A stretch of 64,000 bases of DNA from Paraburkholderia polaris (GTDB lineage: Bacteria > Pseudomonadota > Gammaproteobacteria > Burkholderiales > Burkholderiaceae), in the NCBI RefSeq assembly GCF_012927345.1, contig NZ_JABBGJ010000010.1:124001-188000 (forward strand), in the 5' to 3' direction. The position numbers and the translations under genes were made by a program. Positions 27,965 through 37,104 of the stretch are shown here, in pieces. The notes beneath the pieces were generated by a model. It did no database searches. It was not told the DNA's origin and was given only the letters and a program-made list of their open reading frames with translations. Position 1 is the stretch's first letter. Every line of letters starts with the position of its first letter.

Positions 27965-28303
27965 ATGAAAGCGCGAATCGCCCTTGTTTTCGCCATTGCG
28001 GGTTTGGCTGCCGCTTCTGTTCAGGCGCAAGACGCCATGGTCAAGCCGCAGCAAACCATCCAGTTCAAGGCCAACGCGTATGGCTGTCTGTCGAAGGATA
28101 AACTCGACGCCGCCGATGTCCATGCGCAAGCCGGTGAACAGCAACAGATGCAGGAATTGTTCTCCGGATATCAGTGCGTTTCCACGCCGGAAAATTCAAG
28201 TTTCCGGGTTGTGCGCGTGGTCGGCCATGATGTCGAATTCGTGAATGCCGGCAATAGCGATACGCAAGGCCTCTGGGTAAACGATCGATTCATCAAACAA
28301 TAA
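27965..28303 (+). CDS. Secreted protein, unknown function
   Basis: The product is 112 residues with a signal peptide (MKARIALVFAIAGLAAASVQA, cleavage after VQA). The mature part has two Cys (YGCLSKDKLD and GYQCVSTPE) likely to form one disulfide and a beta-rich C-terminus. It is small, soluble and presumably periplasmic or exported. It is preceded by GGAGGAAAAAT and followed by a forked terminator overlapping its stop codon. Confidence 0.82.
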   Translation: MKARIALVFAIAGLAAASVQAQDAMVKPQQTIQFKANAYGCLSKDKLDAADVHAQAGEQQQMQELFSGYQCVSTPENSSFRVVRVVGHDVEFVNAGNSDTQGLWVNDRFIKQ

Positions 28304-28352
28304 GCCGAATGCCAACGCTCCGGCGAAACGCCGGGGTTTGACTCGGCTTTAA
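28302..28352 (+). terminator. Forked hairpin after the secreted protein gene
   Basis: An outer stem AAGCCGA/TCGGCTT encloses an inner stem CCGGCG/CGCCGG with an AAA loop, followed by TTAATTT. The outer stem begins at the stop codon. Confidence 0.65.
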
Positions 28353-28407
28353 TTTACGCCATAAACCCTCTGACTTTAAAAGCCAGGGGCTGTGAACCTG
28401 CGAGTTA

Positions 28408-28443
28408 TAAAACGGCTGGGCATTACGCGCCCGGCCGTTTTTA
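28408..28443. terminator. Bidirectional terminator between convergent units
   Basis: AACGGCTGGGC (28411-28421) pairs with GCCCGGCCGTT (28429-28439), one G-T wobble, with AAAA before and TTTTT after. It separates the plus-strand secreted protein gene from the leftward arabinose operon. Confidence 0.88.
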
Positions 28444-28565
28444 TTTCTGCTCGCTTTTTCCAGGATGTGAAGCCGATAAAAAAGCCGATGCGGGCTTTCG
28501 ATCCGCATCGGCAATACGCCTTCTCGCAAAGCGCAGGGAGAAACGGCCAGCCGTTCAAACGGCGA

Positions 28566-30299
28566 TCAATGCGAGTCGCGCGGCACCGGCGCGCCGCTCG
28601 ATCCGACCAGGAAGTCGAGATCCGCGCCCTGATCCGCCTGCAGCACGTGTTCGACGTAGAGCTTGTAGTAACCGCGCGTGGGCGACGCAGGCGGTTGCCA
28701 GGCCGCGCGGCGGCGTTCCAGCTCGGCGTCGGTGACGTCCAGATGAAGACGGCGCGCGTCGACGTCGAGTTCGATCATGTCGCCGGTTTGCACGAACGCA
28801 AGCGGACCGCCTGCGGCCGCTTCCGGCGATACATGCAGCACCACCGAGCCATACGCCGTGCCGCTCATGCGGCCATCGGAAATGCGCACCATGTCCGTGA
28901 TGCCCTTTTGCAGCACCTTCTTCGGCAGCGGCATGTTGCCGACTTCCGCAAAGCCCGGATAACCCTTCGGCCCCGCACCCTTGAGCACCATGACGCAGTG
29001 TTCGTCGATGTCGAGCGATTCGTCGTCGATCTTCGCGTGCAGCTCCTCGATGTTCTCGAACACCACCGCACGGCCACGATGCTTCAGCAGATGCGGCGTC
29101 GCGGCCGACGGCTTGATCACCGCGCCGTTCGGCGCCAGGTTGCCCTTGAGCACCGCAATGCCGGCCTTCGGCTTGAACGGCTCGGCGAACGTCGTGATGA
29201 CCTTCTCATCATGATTCGGCGCGTTGCGCACGTTGTCCCAGATCGTCTTGCCGTTCACCGTCAGCGCTTCGCGATGCAAGAGGCCTTGCTCACCGAGTTG
29301 CTTGAGCACCGCGGGCAAGCCGCCCGCGTAGTAAAAGTCTTCCATCAGGTATTCGCCCGACGGTTGCAGATTCACCAGGCACGGCACGTTCGAGCCGAGC
29401 TCCCAGTCTTCCAGCGAAAGCTCCACGCCGATGCGCTTGGCCAGCGCGATCAGATGCACGACCGCATTGGTCGAGCCGCCGATCGCCGCATTGGTGCGGA
29501 TCGCGTTTTCGAACGCCTGGCGCGTGAGAATCTTGTCCATCGTCAGATCCTCGCGGACCATATCGACGATGCGCCGGCCGGCCAGATGCGCGAGCACTTG
29601 CCGGCGTGCATCGACCGCGGGAATCGCCGCGTTGTGCGGCAAGCCCATGCCGAGCGACTCGACCATCGAGGCCATCGTCGACGCGGTGCCCATCGTCATG
29701 CAGTGGCCACGCGAGCGGTTCATGCACGACTCGGCTTCGGTGAATTCTTCCTGCGTCATCGTACCGGCGCGCACTTCCTCGGACATCTGCCAGACCCCCG
29801 TGCCAGAGCCGATGTTCTTGCCACGGAACCGTCCGTTGAGCATCGGGCCGCCCGACACAGCCAGTGCCGGCAGATTGCACGACGCCGCGCCCATCAGCAG
29901 CGCGGGCGTCGTCTTATCGCAGCCGACCAGCAGGATCACGCCGTCCATCGGGTTGCCGCGAATCGACTCCTCGACGTCCATCGACGCGAGGTTGCGAAAC
30001 AGCATCGCGGTAGGCCGCAAATTGGTCTCGCCGAGCGACATCACCGGAAATTCGAGCGGCAAACCGCCCGCTTCATGCACGCCTTTTTTCACGTACTCGG
30101 CGAGCTCGCGAAAATGCGCATTGCAAGGTGTCAGTTCGGACCACGTATTGCAGATGCCGATCACCGGGCGCCCGTCGAATTCGTCGTGTGGGATGCCCTG
30201 GTTTTTCATCCACGAGCGATGCAGAAAACCGTCGCGGTCCTTGAGGCCAAACCACGCCTGGCTGCGCAGCGGCTTTTTAGTCTGGTTGGAATCAGCCAT
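28566..30299 (-). CDS. araC: L-arabonate dehydratase (IlvD/Edd family)
   Basis: The product is 577 residues from MADSNQTKKPLRSQAWFGLK at 30299; an upstream in-frame extension is rejected. IlvD/Edd dehydratases use a Fe-S cluster; candidate ligands are the Cys in CNTWSELTPCN, GCDKTTPALL and GHCMTMGTAST. The length and N-terminus fit sugar-acid dehydratases rather than IlvD. Linkage to AraF-type transport and an aldehyde dehydrogenase supports arabonate to 2-keto-3-deoxyarabonate conversion. The name araC here follows the non-phosphorylative pathway and is not the E. coli regulator. Related sugar acids remain possible substrates. Confidence 0.85.
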   Translation of the reverse strand: MADSNQTKKPLRSQAWFGLKDRDGFLHRSWMKNQGIPHDEFDGRPVIGICNTWSELTPCNAHFRELAEYVKKGVHEAGGLPLEFPVMSLGETNLRPTAMLFRNLASMDVEESIRGNPMDGVILLVGCDKTTPALLMGAASCNLPALAVSGGPMLNGRFRGKNIGSGTGVWQMSEEVRAGTMTQEEFTEAESCMNRSRGHCMTMGTASTMASMVESLGMGLPHNAAIPAVDARRQVLAHLAGRRIVDMVREDLTMDKILTRQAFENAIRTNAAIGGSTNAVVHLIALAKRIGVELSLEDWELGSNVPCLVNLQPSGEYLMEDFYYAGGLPAVLKQLGEQGLLHREALTVNGKTIWDNVRNAPNHDEKVITTFAEPFKPKAGIAVLKGNLAPNGAVIKPSAATPHLLKHRGRAVVFENIEELHAKIDDESLDIDEHCVMVLKGAGPKGYPGFAEVGNMPLPKKVLQKGITDMVRISDGRMSGTAYGSVVLHVSPEAAAGGPLAFVQTGDMIELDVDARRLHLDVTDAELERRRAAWQPPASPTRGYYKLYVEHVLQADQGADLDFLVGSSGAPVPRDSH

Positions 30300-30370
30300 G
30301 AAATCTCCTGTTGGCAAGCATGTAGGGGGGTGCCTAGCCCGGGGCACCTATCCCCGGGCGGGCATCAGCG

Positions 30371-31375
30371 TCAGTGCACGCGCTTGCTGCGGCGGAACTG
30401 ATCGAACAGCACCGCGAGCAGCAGAATTCCGCCGCGAATCAGGTATTGGTAGAAGGTCGGCACGTTCATCAGGCTCATTGCGTCCTGCACGGAGCCCATG
30501 ATCAACACGCCGACCAGCACACCGGAAATCGTCGCGACGCCGCCCGTCAGCGAGACGCCGCCGAGCACGCATGCGGAGATCACGCCGAGTTCGAGACCGA
30601 CCGACGTTTTCGGGTCGCCCAGACTCATGCGCGACGCCAGCATCACGCCTGCAAAACCCGTTACGAGGCCCTGCAATACGAACACTGTGATCTTGATCCG
30701 CGTGACGGGCAAGCCCGCGAGCAAAGCGGCCTCGCTGTTGCCGCCGACGGCGAGCACGTTCTTGCCGAACACGGTTTTCTTCAGCAGAAAACCGAACAGC
30801 ACGAAGCCGATGATGTTGCTCCAGATCGGATACGAAATACCAAGGAACGCGCCACCGCCGAGGTCGAAGAAGCGTTCTTCGGAGATCATCACCGCGTCGC
30901 CGTTCGATGTGATGAAGGCGAGGCCGCGCACGACTTCCATCATCGCCAGCGTGACGATCAGCGAGTTGATCTTGTAGCGCGCGACCAGCACACCGTTGAC
31001 CAGTCCGACCGCGCCACCCGCGAGCACGCCGGCGGCGATACCGAGCATCACGCTATGCGTCGCGGTGATCAGGGTGGACGCAACCACGCCCGCGAACGCA
31101 ACGATCGACGCCACCGACAAATCCACTTCACCCAGCGCAAGCACGAACATCATCGTCACGGAGATCGAGCCGATCAGCGTGACGGAGAGCAGCAGGCCCT
31201 GGATGTTTCGCGAGCTTAAAAAATCGGGCACGGTGAACGACAAAGCCGCGAACAGGATGATGAACACCATCACGATTCCGGACTTGTTGATCAGGTCCCA
31301 GGTACGTGCGGCGCGCGCGCTCAAGCCCGAAGACGCGATGGCTGGGGTAGAGGAGTCGGTTGAGGGTGTGTGCAT
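30371..31375 (-). CDS. araH: L-arabinose ABC transporter permease
   Basis: The product is 334 residues with about nine to ten membrane helices and the BPD_transp_2 signature region (SVTMMFVLALGEVDLSVASIVAFAG near residue 80), which is typical of AraH/RbsC/XylH sugar permeases. It forms the inner-membrane channel for the AraF/AraG system. It follows araG by 76 bp on the same strand. Confidence 0.92.
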   Translation of the reverse strand: MHTPSTDSSTPAIASSGLSARAARTWDLINKSGIVMVFIILFAALSFTVPDFLSSRNIQGLLLSVTLIGSISVTMMFVLALGEVDLSVASIVAFAGVVASTLITATHSVMLGIAAGVLAGGAVGLVNGVLVARYKINSLIVTLAMMEVVRGLAFITSNGDAVMISEERFFDLGGGAFLGISYPIWSNIIGFVLFGFLLKKTVFGKNVLAVGGNSEAALLAGLPVTRIKITVFVLQGLVTGFAGVMLASRMSLGDPKTSVGLELGVISACVLGGVSLTGGVATISGVLVGVLIMGSVQDAMSLMNVPTFYQYLIRGGILLLAVLFDQFRRSKRVH

Positions 31376-31451
31376 AATGTCTATTCCGTTTTCAATGGCG
31401 CGATGCAGTGGCCGCCGGTTGCCTTCACGTCGCTGATGAGACGCGGCGCTC

Positions 31452-33011
31452 CTAGCGAGGCAGTGCGAGCTTGATCAGCGCATCCGGTGTGGCTTGCGCC
31501 TTCGGCAGATCGCCGACGATGCGGCCTTCCTTCATCACGATCACCCGATCCGCCACGCCGATCACTTCGGCGAGATCGCTCGATACGACGATGACCGTGC
31601 GGCCCGCTTCGGCGAGCCCATAAAGCAGGCCGTAAATCTCGCTGCGCGCGCCGACGTCGATGCCACGCGTGGGTTCGTCCATCAGGAACACATCGATGTC
31701 TTCCGCGAGCCAGCGCGACAGAATCACCTTCTGCTGATTGCCACCGGAGAGCGTGCCGATCGGCGTGTCGCCGTTACGCGTTTTGATCGAGAGCTTGCCG
31801 ATGAACTCTTTGGCGGTCTGCGCTTCCTTGCGGCCGTTGAGCACGTTGAAGCGGCTGAAGTGGCGGCGGCAACTGATGTTGAGGTTGTCCGACACCGAAG
31901 CAATCGAGACGATGCCTTCCTGCTTGCGATCTTCAGGACACAGTGCGACGCCCGCACGCACGGCATCGCGCGGCGTAGCGAAGCGCACGCGCTTGCCTTT
32001 GAGCGTGATCTCGCCGGCAGCCGGTTTGACCGCGCCGTAGATAAGCTTCATCAACTCGGAACGTCCCGCGCCGACCAGGCCGAAGAACCCGAGGATTTCG
32101 CCTTTACGTGCGCTAAACGAAGCCGGTTCGCGCAAGCCACGTCCCATCAATTCCTTGACGTCGAGCTGCACGTCGCCGAGTTCGCGTGAACGGTAGCCGT
32201 ACACGTCGGCGATCGAACGGCCGACCATGCAGCTGATCAGACGATCGCGATCGAGTCCTTCACCGGCCTCGAACGTATCGATGTGGCGGCCATCGCGAAA
32301 CACCGTCACGCGGTCGCACAGTTCGTAGACCTCATCCATCCGGTGCGTGACGTAGATGATTGCGCGGCCCTCGGCCTTCAACGCGCGAATGATCCGGAAC
32401 AGCTGCGTGGTTTCGCGCGACGACAACGAACTGGTCGGTTCGTCGAACGCAATCACGCGCGCATCGCGCAGCAGCGCCTTGCCGATTTCAATCATCTGCC
32501 GCTGACCGATCGAGAGATTTTTCACCTGCTGCGCGGGGTCGATTTTTTCGCCGAGTCTTTCCAACTCGCGCACCGCACGTGCAACCAGCGCCTTTTCATC
32601 GAGCACACCGAAGCGGTTGGGCAGGGCGCCGAGCATCAGGTTTTCTGCAACCGTCAACTCGGGTACCAGATGCAGCTCCTGATAGATGATCGCGACGCCC
32701 GCCGCGATGGCCGCCTTGGTGGTGACGAACTGTTGTTCGACGCCATCGAGCGACAAGGTGCCCGCCGCCGGCTGATTCACGCCCGACAGCACTTTGAGCA
32801 GCGTCGATTTGCCGGCGCCGTTTTCGCCCATCAAACCGTGTACCTCGCCGCGCCGCACGTCGAGCGACACCTGGTCGAGCGCGAGCACGCCGGGAAAGCG
32901 CACGGTGATACCGTCGAGTTGCAGATACGGATCAGCCGACGCAAGCGTAGGCGAGGGCGCATGCGCGGGCTGCGCCGCTTGGCCCATTTCGCCTGTGTGA
33001 GAAACCGTCAT
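31452..33011 (-). CDS. araG: L-arabinose ABC transporter ATP-binding protein
   Basis: The product is 519 residues with two fused ABC domains, as in AraG/XylG/MglA. Domain 1 has Walker [17 protein letters not shown] and signature LSIGQRQM. Domain 2 has a divergent Walker A ([16 protein letters not shown]) and signature LSGGNQQKV. The asymmetry is normal for sugar ABC ATPases, where the second site is degenerate. It powers uptake with AraF and AraH. Confidence 0.93.
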   Translation of the reverse strand: MTVSHTGEMGQAAQPAHAPSPTLASADPYLQLDGITVRFPGVLALDQVSLDVRRGEVHGLMGENGAGKSTLLKVLSGVNQPAAGTLSLDGVEQQFVTTKAAIAAGVAIIYQELHLVPELTVAENLMLGALPNRFGVLDEKALVARAVRELERLGEKIDPAQQVKNLSIGQRQMIEIGKALLRDARVIAFDEPTSSLSSRETTQLFRIIRALKAEGRAIIYVTHRMDEVYELCDRVTVFRDGRHIDTFEAGEGLDRDRLISCMVGRSIADVYGYRSRELGDVQLDVKELMGRGLREPASFSARKGEILGFFGLVGAGRSELMKLIYGAVKPAAGEITLKGKRVRFATPRDAVRAGVALCPEDRKQEGIVSIASVSDNLNISCRRHFSRFNVLNGRKEAQTAKEFIGKLSIKTRNGDTPIGTLSGGNQQKVILSRWLAEDIDVFLMDEPTRGIDVGARSEIYGLLYGLAEAGRTVIVVSSDLAEVIGVADRVIVMKEGRIVGDLPKAQATPDALIKLALPR

Positions 33012-33122
33012 CGAAAGCCTCTAGCGGGTGGACAAGCTGTGCGGGCCGATCTCGCGTTGGCGTGAACATGAACGTGAGCATGAGCGTGAAAAAGGCCCGC
33101 AGCTTGCAGACTCGAATACCGC

Positions 33123-34127
33123 TTAAATGCCGAGCTCTTTACGCACGTCCTGCCAGTTGCTGCGCACCATCAGCTTGCCCGTGGTTTGCGTGTCGGCCGG
33201 CGGTTGCTTGCCGTCCTTGATCCAGTCCACGAGGTTCTCTGTGCTCTCCTTGCCGTGCATCGTCGAGCTCACGGCAATCGTGCCGTAGAAGCCCGTCGGT
33301 TCCTTCTTCTGGAACTCGGCGAACGCTTCGCCCGCACCGTTGATGCCGACGCCGATCACGTCCGTCGCCGGAATGTGCAGCTGCTCAGTCGCGCGAACGC
33401 CGCCCAGCACGCTTTCCTCGTTGAGCGCGAAGATCACCCACTTCTTGATGTTCGGATGCTGCGCAAGCACCGGCGACGATGCGTTGAAACCGCCTTCGTC
33501 ATCGGTGGTCTTTTGCGGAGCGTCGAAGATGTTTTCCTTCTTGAAGCCGCCGGCCAACAGCGATTCCGTCGCACCGTCGGTACGCAGTTTGGCGGTCGGC
33601 AGTTCATAGTTCGTGATGCGCAGCGCGCCGACTTCTTCCGGCTTCCAGCCGCGGCGTTTCATCTCTTCAGAGATCGCGGTGCCGACCTGATTGCCGATCT
33701 TGAACGCAGACATGCCCAGATGCGGCACATTCGGCAGCGGCTTGCCAGTGGAGTCGACCAGCTGATCGTCGACGGTGACAAACTTCATGTTGTAGCGCTT
33801 CGCACGCGCCTGGATCGCCGGGCCGAGCCGCACGTCGGGTGCGCAGATCACGAAGCCTTTGGCGCCTTGCGCGCCGAGGTTATCGATTGCAGCCAGCACT
33901 TTTTCGCCGTCGGGCGTACCGATGTTGACCACCGAGAAGCCGTCCTTCTGACCGAGCGCAGTGGCGGCCTTCTGTTCGTTGATGAACCACGCCTGTTCCG
34001 GCATCTTCACGAGGAAGCCGACTTTGAGCGGCTGATCCGCATGCGCGGAGAATTGTGCGGCAAAGGGCGCGGCGAGGGCGGCGGCAGCGATCGCGGATAG
34101 CGTCAAACGGCGAAGCTTGCTGGTCAT
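33123..34127 (-). CDS. araF: L-arabinose-binding periplasmic protein
   Basis: The product is 334 residues with a signal peptide ending near QFSAHA. The mature part aligns by eye with E. coli AraF: LKVGFLVKMPEQAWFINEQ, PDGEKVLAAIDNLGAQGAKGFVIC, FVTVDDQLVDSTGKPLPNVP and VGINGAGEAFAEF. It delivers arabinose, and perhaps galactose or fucose, to AraH. AGGAGA lies five nt upstream of the ATG, and a long palindrome lies just upstream. It leads the transporter unit. Confidence 0.94.
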   Translation of the reverse strand: MTSKLRRLTLSAIAAAALAAPFAAQFSAHADQPLKVGFLVKMPEQAWFINEQKAATALGQKDGFSVVNIGTPDGEKVLAAIDNLGAQGAKGFVICAPDVRLGPAIQARAKRYNMKFVTVDDQLVDSTGKPLPNVPHLGMSAFKIGNQVGTAISEEMKRRGWKPEEVGALRITNYELPTAKLRTDGATESLLAGGFKKENIFDAPQKTTDDEGGFNASSPVLAQHPNIKKWVIFALNEESVLGGVRATEQLHIPATDVIGVGINGAGEAFAEFQKKEPTGFYGTIAVSSTMHGKESTENLVDWIKDGKQPPADTQTTGKLMVRSNWQDVRKELGI

Positions 34128-34145
34128 ACTTGTCTCCTGTCGATC

Positions 34146-34171
34146 GGAGTTAGCGCTTTAGCGCTTACTCC
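34146..34171. promoter_or_regulatory. 26-bp palindrome upstream of araF
   Basis: GGAGT-T-AGCGCT and AGCGCT-T-ACTCC are arranged around a central TT; all 11 base pairs match except one T-T. It begins 19 bp from the araF start. AGCGCT is itself palindromic, so this may be a double operator of LacI/GalR type or a leader hairpin. The remaining 34172-34428 holds no gene I can support. Confidence 0.6.
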
Positions 34172-34428
34172 GGTCCCATGCAACATAGTTGCTGAGGTTG
34201 GAAAGCTGCATTGGTTTCGTTTAATTGCAGCGGGGGATGCACGGCGGCGTCAGCCGGGGGGCGGACGAGCGTTCGGTGAAGCGACAGCGTGCGCCACGCA
34301 ATGCGCGCTATGCAGGGCGGCGAGGTTCACGGCGGAGTGAATTGCGAGGGACAGGACAGCTTGGGCGCAGCAATGCGTAGCGCACTGAGGCGCGCGAGAA
34401 GTGGCGAAGTGAGCACGTGCCACGGCCA

Positions 34429-35877
34429 TCAACTCGCAACGTAGGCCGTTTTCACGGCCGTCCAGAAGGCTGCATCGGTCGCGCCGTAGGCCGATGCCTT
34501 GCGACCGCCACCAGGCGTGTGATGCTCGACGGCCGTCGTCGGCAGATTGATCGTGACGAGGCCGCTCTGCACGTGACGGCGGAAATGCCGCGCGCGGCTC
34601 AGCGAGCGCGTGCAGATGCCAGCGCATAAACCGTAGACGGTGTCGTTCGCGAGATGCAGGGCGTGGTCGTAGTCGTCGGCTCTCAGCACTACGGCGAGCG
34701 GACCGAAAATCTCTTCTCGCGCGATGCGGTGCTCCGGTTCGGCGATAAAGAGCGCCGGTTCGAAAAAGTAGCCTCGTGTCGCGCGTTCAAGCTGACGGCC
34801 GCCGTGAAGCCATTGCGCGCCTTCCTGCTGACCGACGCGCATGTAGTCGAGATTGCGCTCCAACTGCGCGGCGTTGGCGAGCGGGCCGATATCCGTGCCG
34901 TGCTTGAGTGCGTGATCGACGCTGAGCTTCGCGAGCTTCGTCTGCAACGCGTCGACGAACGGCTCGAACACCGCACGTTCGACAATCAACCTTGATGCGG
35001 CCGTGCAGCGTTGGCCGGCGCAGCCATAGGCGCTGCTCAGGGCTGCCTCGACAGCGCCGTCGAGATCGGCATCAGCGAGCACCACGAACGGATTCTTGCC
35101 GCCCATTTCCAGTTGCACGCGCGCTTGCCGGGCCGCAGCGGCCTGCAAAACACGCGTGCCGGTTTCTGCCGAGCCGGTGAAGCTGATCGCCGCCACCAAC
35201 GGATGCGCGGCGATCCGCGCGCCGACCTGCCGGCCGCTGCCCATCACGAGGTTGAATACGCCGGCCGGCAAACCGGCGCGACTCACGATTGACGCCAGCG
35301 CCGCCGCGCAACCCGGCGCCGATTCGGCCGGTTTGAAGACAACGCAATTGCCGTGGGCGAGGGCGGCGCCGATCTTCGCGGCGGCAATCGCCAGCGGCGC
35401 GCTCCACGGCGCGATGATGCCGATCACGCCGAGCGGTTCGCGCGTCACATCGATCTCGACACCGGCGCGCGCCGACGCCCCGGACTCGGCAAATGCGCGG
35501 AGTGCCTCGGTGGCGAAAAACTTGAAAAGTTGGCCGGCTCGCGTTGCTTCGGCCAAGGCTTCCGGCAGTGTCTTGCCGACCTCGCGGGCAAGCAGCCGGC
35601 CCACTTCGTCACGCCGCGCCAGCATCTCGCTGCCGATCGCATCGAGCGCGTCCGCGCGGCGCTGTGCCGAACCCAAGGACCATTCGCGGAAGGCCGCGCT
35701 GGCCGCTTCGATCGCAGTGTCGGTCTGCCTCGCATCGGCCCGCACGTAGTCGCCGACCGGTTCGTCCAGATCCGACGGATTGAGCGATACGCCCGTGGTC
35801 GCGCCCGTCTCCCAGCCGCCATTGATGTAATGGCGGAACGGACTGGCAACGAGCGGAACAAGCGGATCGCGATTCAT
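34429..35877 (-). CDS. Aldehyde dehydrogenase, probable alpha-ketoglutarate semialdehyde dehydrogenase
   Basis: The product is 482 residues from MNRDPLVPLVASPFRHYING at 35877. Family motifs are visible: FTGSAETGTRV (cofactor), LEMGGKN with the general-base Glu, and the nucleophile Cys in GCAGQRCTA. Next to an arabinose transporter and arabonate dehydratase it most likely oxidises alpha-ketoglutarate semialdehyde to 2-oxoglutarate, the last step of oxidative arabinose use. The sequence alone does not fix the substrate. It is divergent from a LysR regulator, with an inverted repeat in the shared gap. Confidence 0.85.
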   Translation of the reverse strand: MNRDPLVPLVASPFRHYINGGWETGATTGVSLNPSDLDEPVGDYVRADARQTDTAIEAASAAFREWSLGSAQRRADALDAIGSEMLARRDEVGRLLAREVGKTLPEALAEATRAGQLFKFFATEALRAFAESGASARAGVEIDVTREPLGVIGIIAPWSAPLAIAAAKIGAALAHGNCVVFKPAESAPGCAAALASIVSRAGLPAGVFNLVMGSGRQVGARIAAHPLVAAISFTGSAETGTRVLQAAAARQARVQLEMGGKNPFVVLADADLDGAVEAALSSAYGCAGQRCTAASRLIVERAVFEPFVDALQTKLAKLSVDHALKHGTDIGPLANAAQLERNLDYMRVGQQEGAQWLHGGRQLERATRGYFFEPALFIAEPEHRIAREEIFGPLAVVLRADDYDHALHLANDTVYGLCAGICTRSLSRARHFRRHVQSGLVTINLPTTAVEHHTPGGGRKASAYGATDAAFWTAVKTAYVAS

Positions 35878-35979
35878 CGAAGGGAGGCGCCAGCTAAGGA
35901 AACTCATGAGGAAGCTCAGAAAGTCCACGAATGGTATGAGCCGGCCCAATAACTTTCCAATCCCTTTTTAGGCCATCCC

Positions 35980-35997
35980 GATATCAATTTCGATATG
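35980..35997. promoter_or_regulatory. LysR-type operator candidate
   Basis: ATATC (35981-35985) and GATAT (35992-35996) form an inverted repeat with a 6-bp AATTTC spacer. It lies in the gap between the aldehyde dehydrogenase and the divergent LysR gene, 70 bp from the latter, as expected for an LTTR recognition site. Confidence 0.5.
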
Positions 35998-36065
35998 GCA
36001 TCATGGGGACTTCACGACGGCAAATCGTCCGACAGACGGCTTCATGCAGCATAAGGAGACAGTCC

Positions 36066-37043
36066 ATGACGCGTAGCTACTCGAACTGGTTCGTGCGGGC
36101 GCGGCTTAAGACGCGACAGTTGCTGCTGCTCGCCGCAATGGAGGAGGAGGGCAACGTCCGGCGTGCCGCCGACGTGCTCGGTATGACCCAGCCCGCTGCG
36201 TCGCGGCTCCTGAAAGAGCTGGAGGACATGCTGGAGGTGAGCCTGTTCGACCGCACGCCGCATGGCATGCACGCCACCCTGTACGGCGAAGTGATGATCC
36301 GTCACGCGCGCATGGTGCTGTCGAATCTCAGCCACGCACATGACGAAATCTCGGCACTGCGCGCCGGCCTGGCCGGCCAGGTACGCATCGGTGTGATCGC
36401 AGCGGCCGCTGCGACGATGGTGCCGCGTGCCATCGCCAGCGTGAAAGAACGTTATCCCCAGTTGCAAATCTGGGCGGAAGTGGAGACGTCAGACGTCATG
36501 CTGCCGAAGCTCGCCGAGGGCGAGCTGGACATCATGATCGGCCGGGTATTGGAACGGCAAAACCAGTTCAAGGCCGAAGTCCGCTACGAACCGCTTGCCG
36601 ACGAGCCGTTGTGCGTGGTGGCGCGTCCCGGCCATCCTCTCGAAATTGAAACAGGTTTGACACTGCGGGGAATCGTCAACGCCAGTTGGGTTTTGCACCC
36701 GCCGGGCAGCGTTTTGCGCCATCGCTTTGATCTGATGTTTTCGCAGATTGGACTGAATCCACCCCAAAACGTGGTCAATACCAACAATTTTCTGGCGATT
36801 TCGAGCTTATTGCTCCAAAGCGACATGTTGGCGGTTTTACCTGATGAAGTGGCGCGTCAGTACCAACAGTACGGTGTTCTCAAGCAGGTACCGATCGATT
36901 TACCGTGCAGAATGGATACATTCGGTATCATCACGCGCCAGTCGCACCTGCTTTCGCCGGCGGCCTCCGTCGTGCTGGAAGCCTTGCGGGAAGCCGCCGC
37001 CGAGGTCTATGGCACCGCTTTCGAGCCGGCAGTGGCGCGATAA
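36066..37043 (+). CDS. LysR-type regulator of the sugar module (GbpR-like)
   Basis: The product is 325 residues from MTRSYSNWFVRARLKTRQLL at 36066, with AAGGAGA upstream. The N-terminal winged helix-turn-helix is GNVRRAADVLGMTQPAASRLLKELE; the rest is a two-lobed periplasmic-binding-like effector domain. The N-terminus resembles GbpR/galactose-responsive LysR proteins that control sugar ABC transporters. Divergent placement suggests it controls the aldehyde dehydrogenase and perhaps the ara genes. The effector is probably arabinose or a pathway intermediate. Confidence 0.88.
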   Translation: MTRSYSNWFVRARLKTRQLLLLAAMEEEGNVRRAADVLGMTQPAASRLLKELEDMLEVSLFDRTPHGMHATLYGEVMIRHARMVLSNLSHAHDEISALRAGLAGQVRIGVIAAAAATMVPRAIASVKERYPQLQIWAEVETSDVMLPKLAEGELDIMIGRVLERQNQFKAEVRYEPLADEPLCVVARPGHPLEIETGLTLRGIVNASWVLHPPGSVLRHRFDLMFSQIGLNPPQNVVNTNNFLAISSLLLQSDMLAVLPDEVARQYQQYGVLKQVPIDLPCRMDTFGIITRQSHLLSPAASVVLEALREAAAEVYGTAFEPAVAR

Positions 37044-37104
37044 ATGCTTCTCCCATTGCGATAGCTGCAATTGCAGCCGACGTTCGGCTCGGGAGGAACA
37101 CGCG

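Noticed and set aside
34250-34627. 125-residue minus-strand frame between araF and the aldehyde dehydrogenase
   Set aside because: It overlaps the 3' end of the aldehyde dehydrogenase in another frame and has low-complexity composition.
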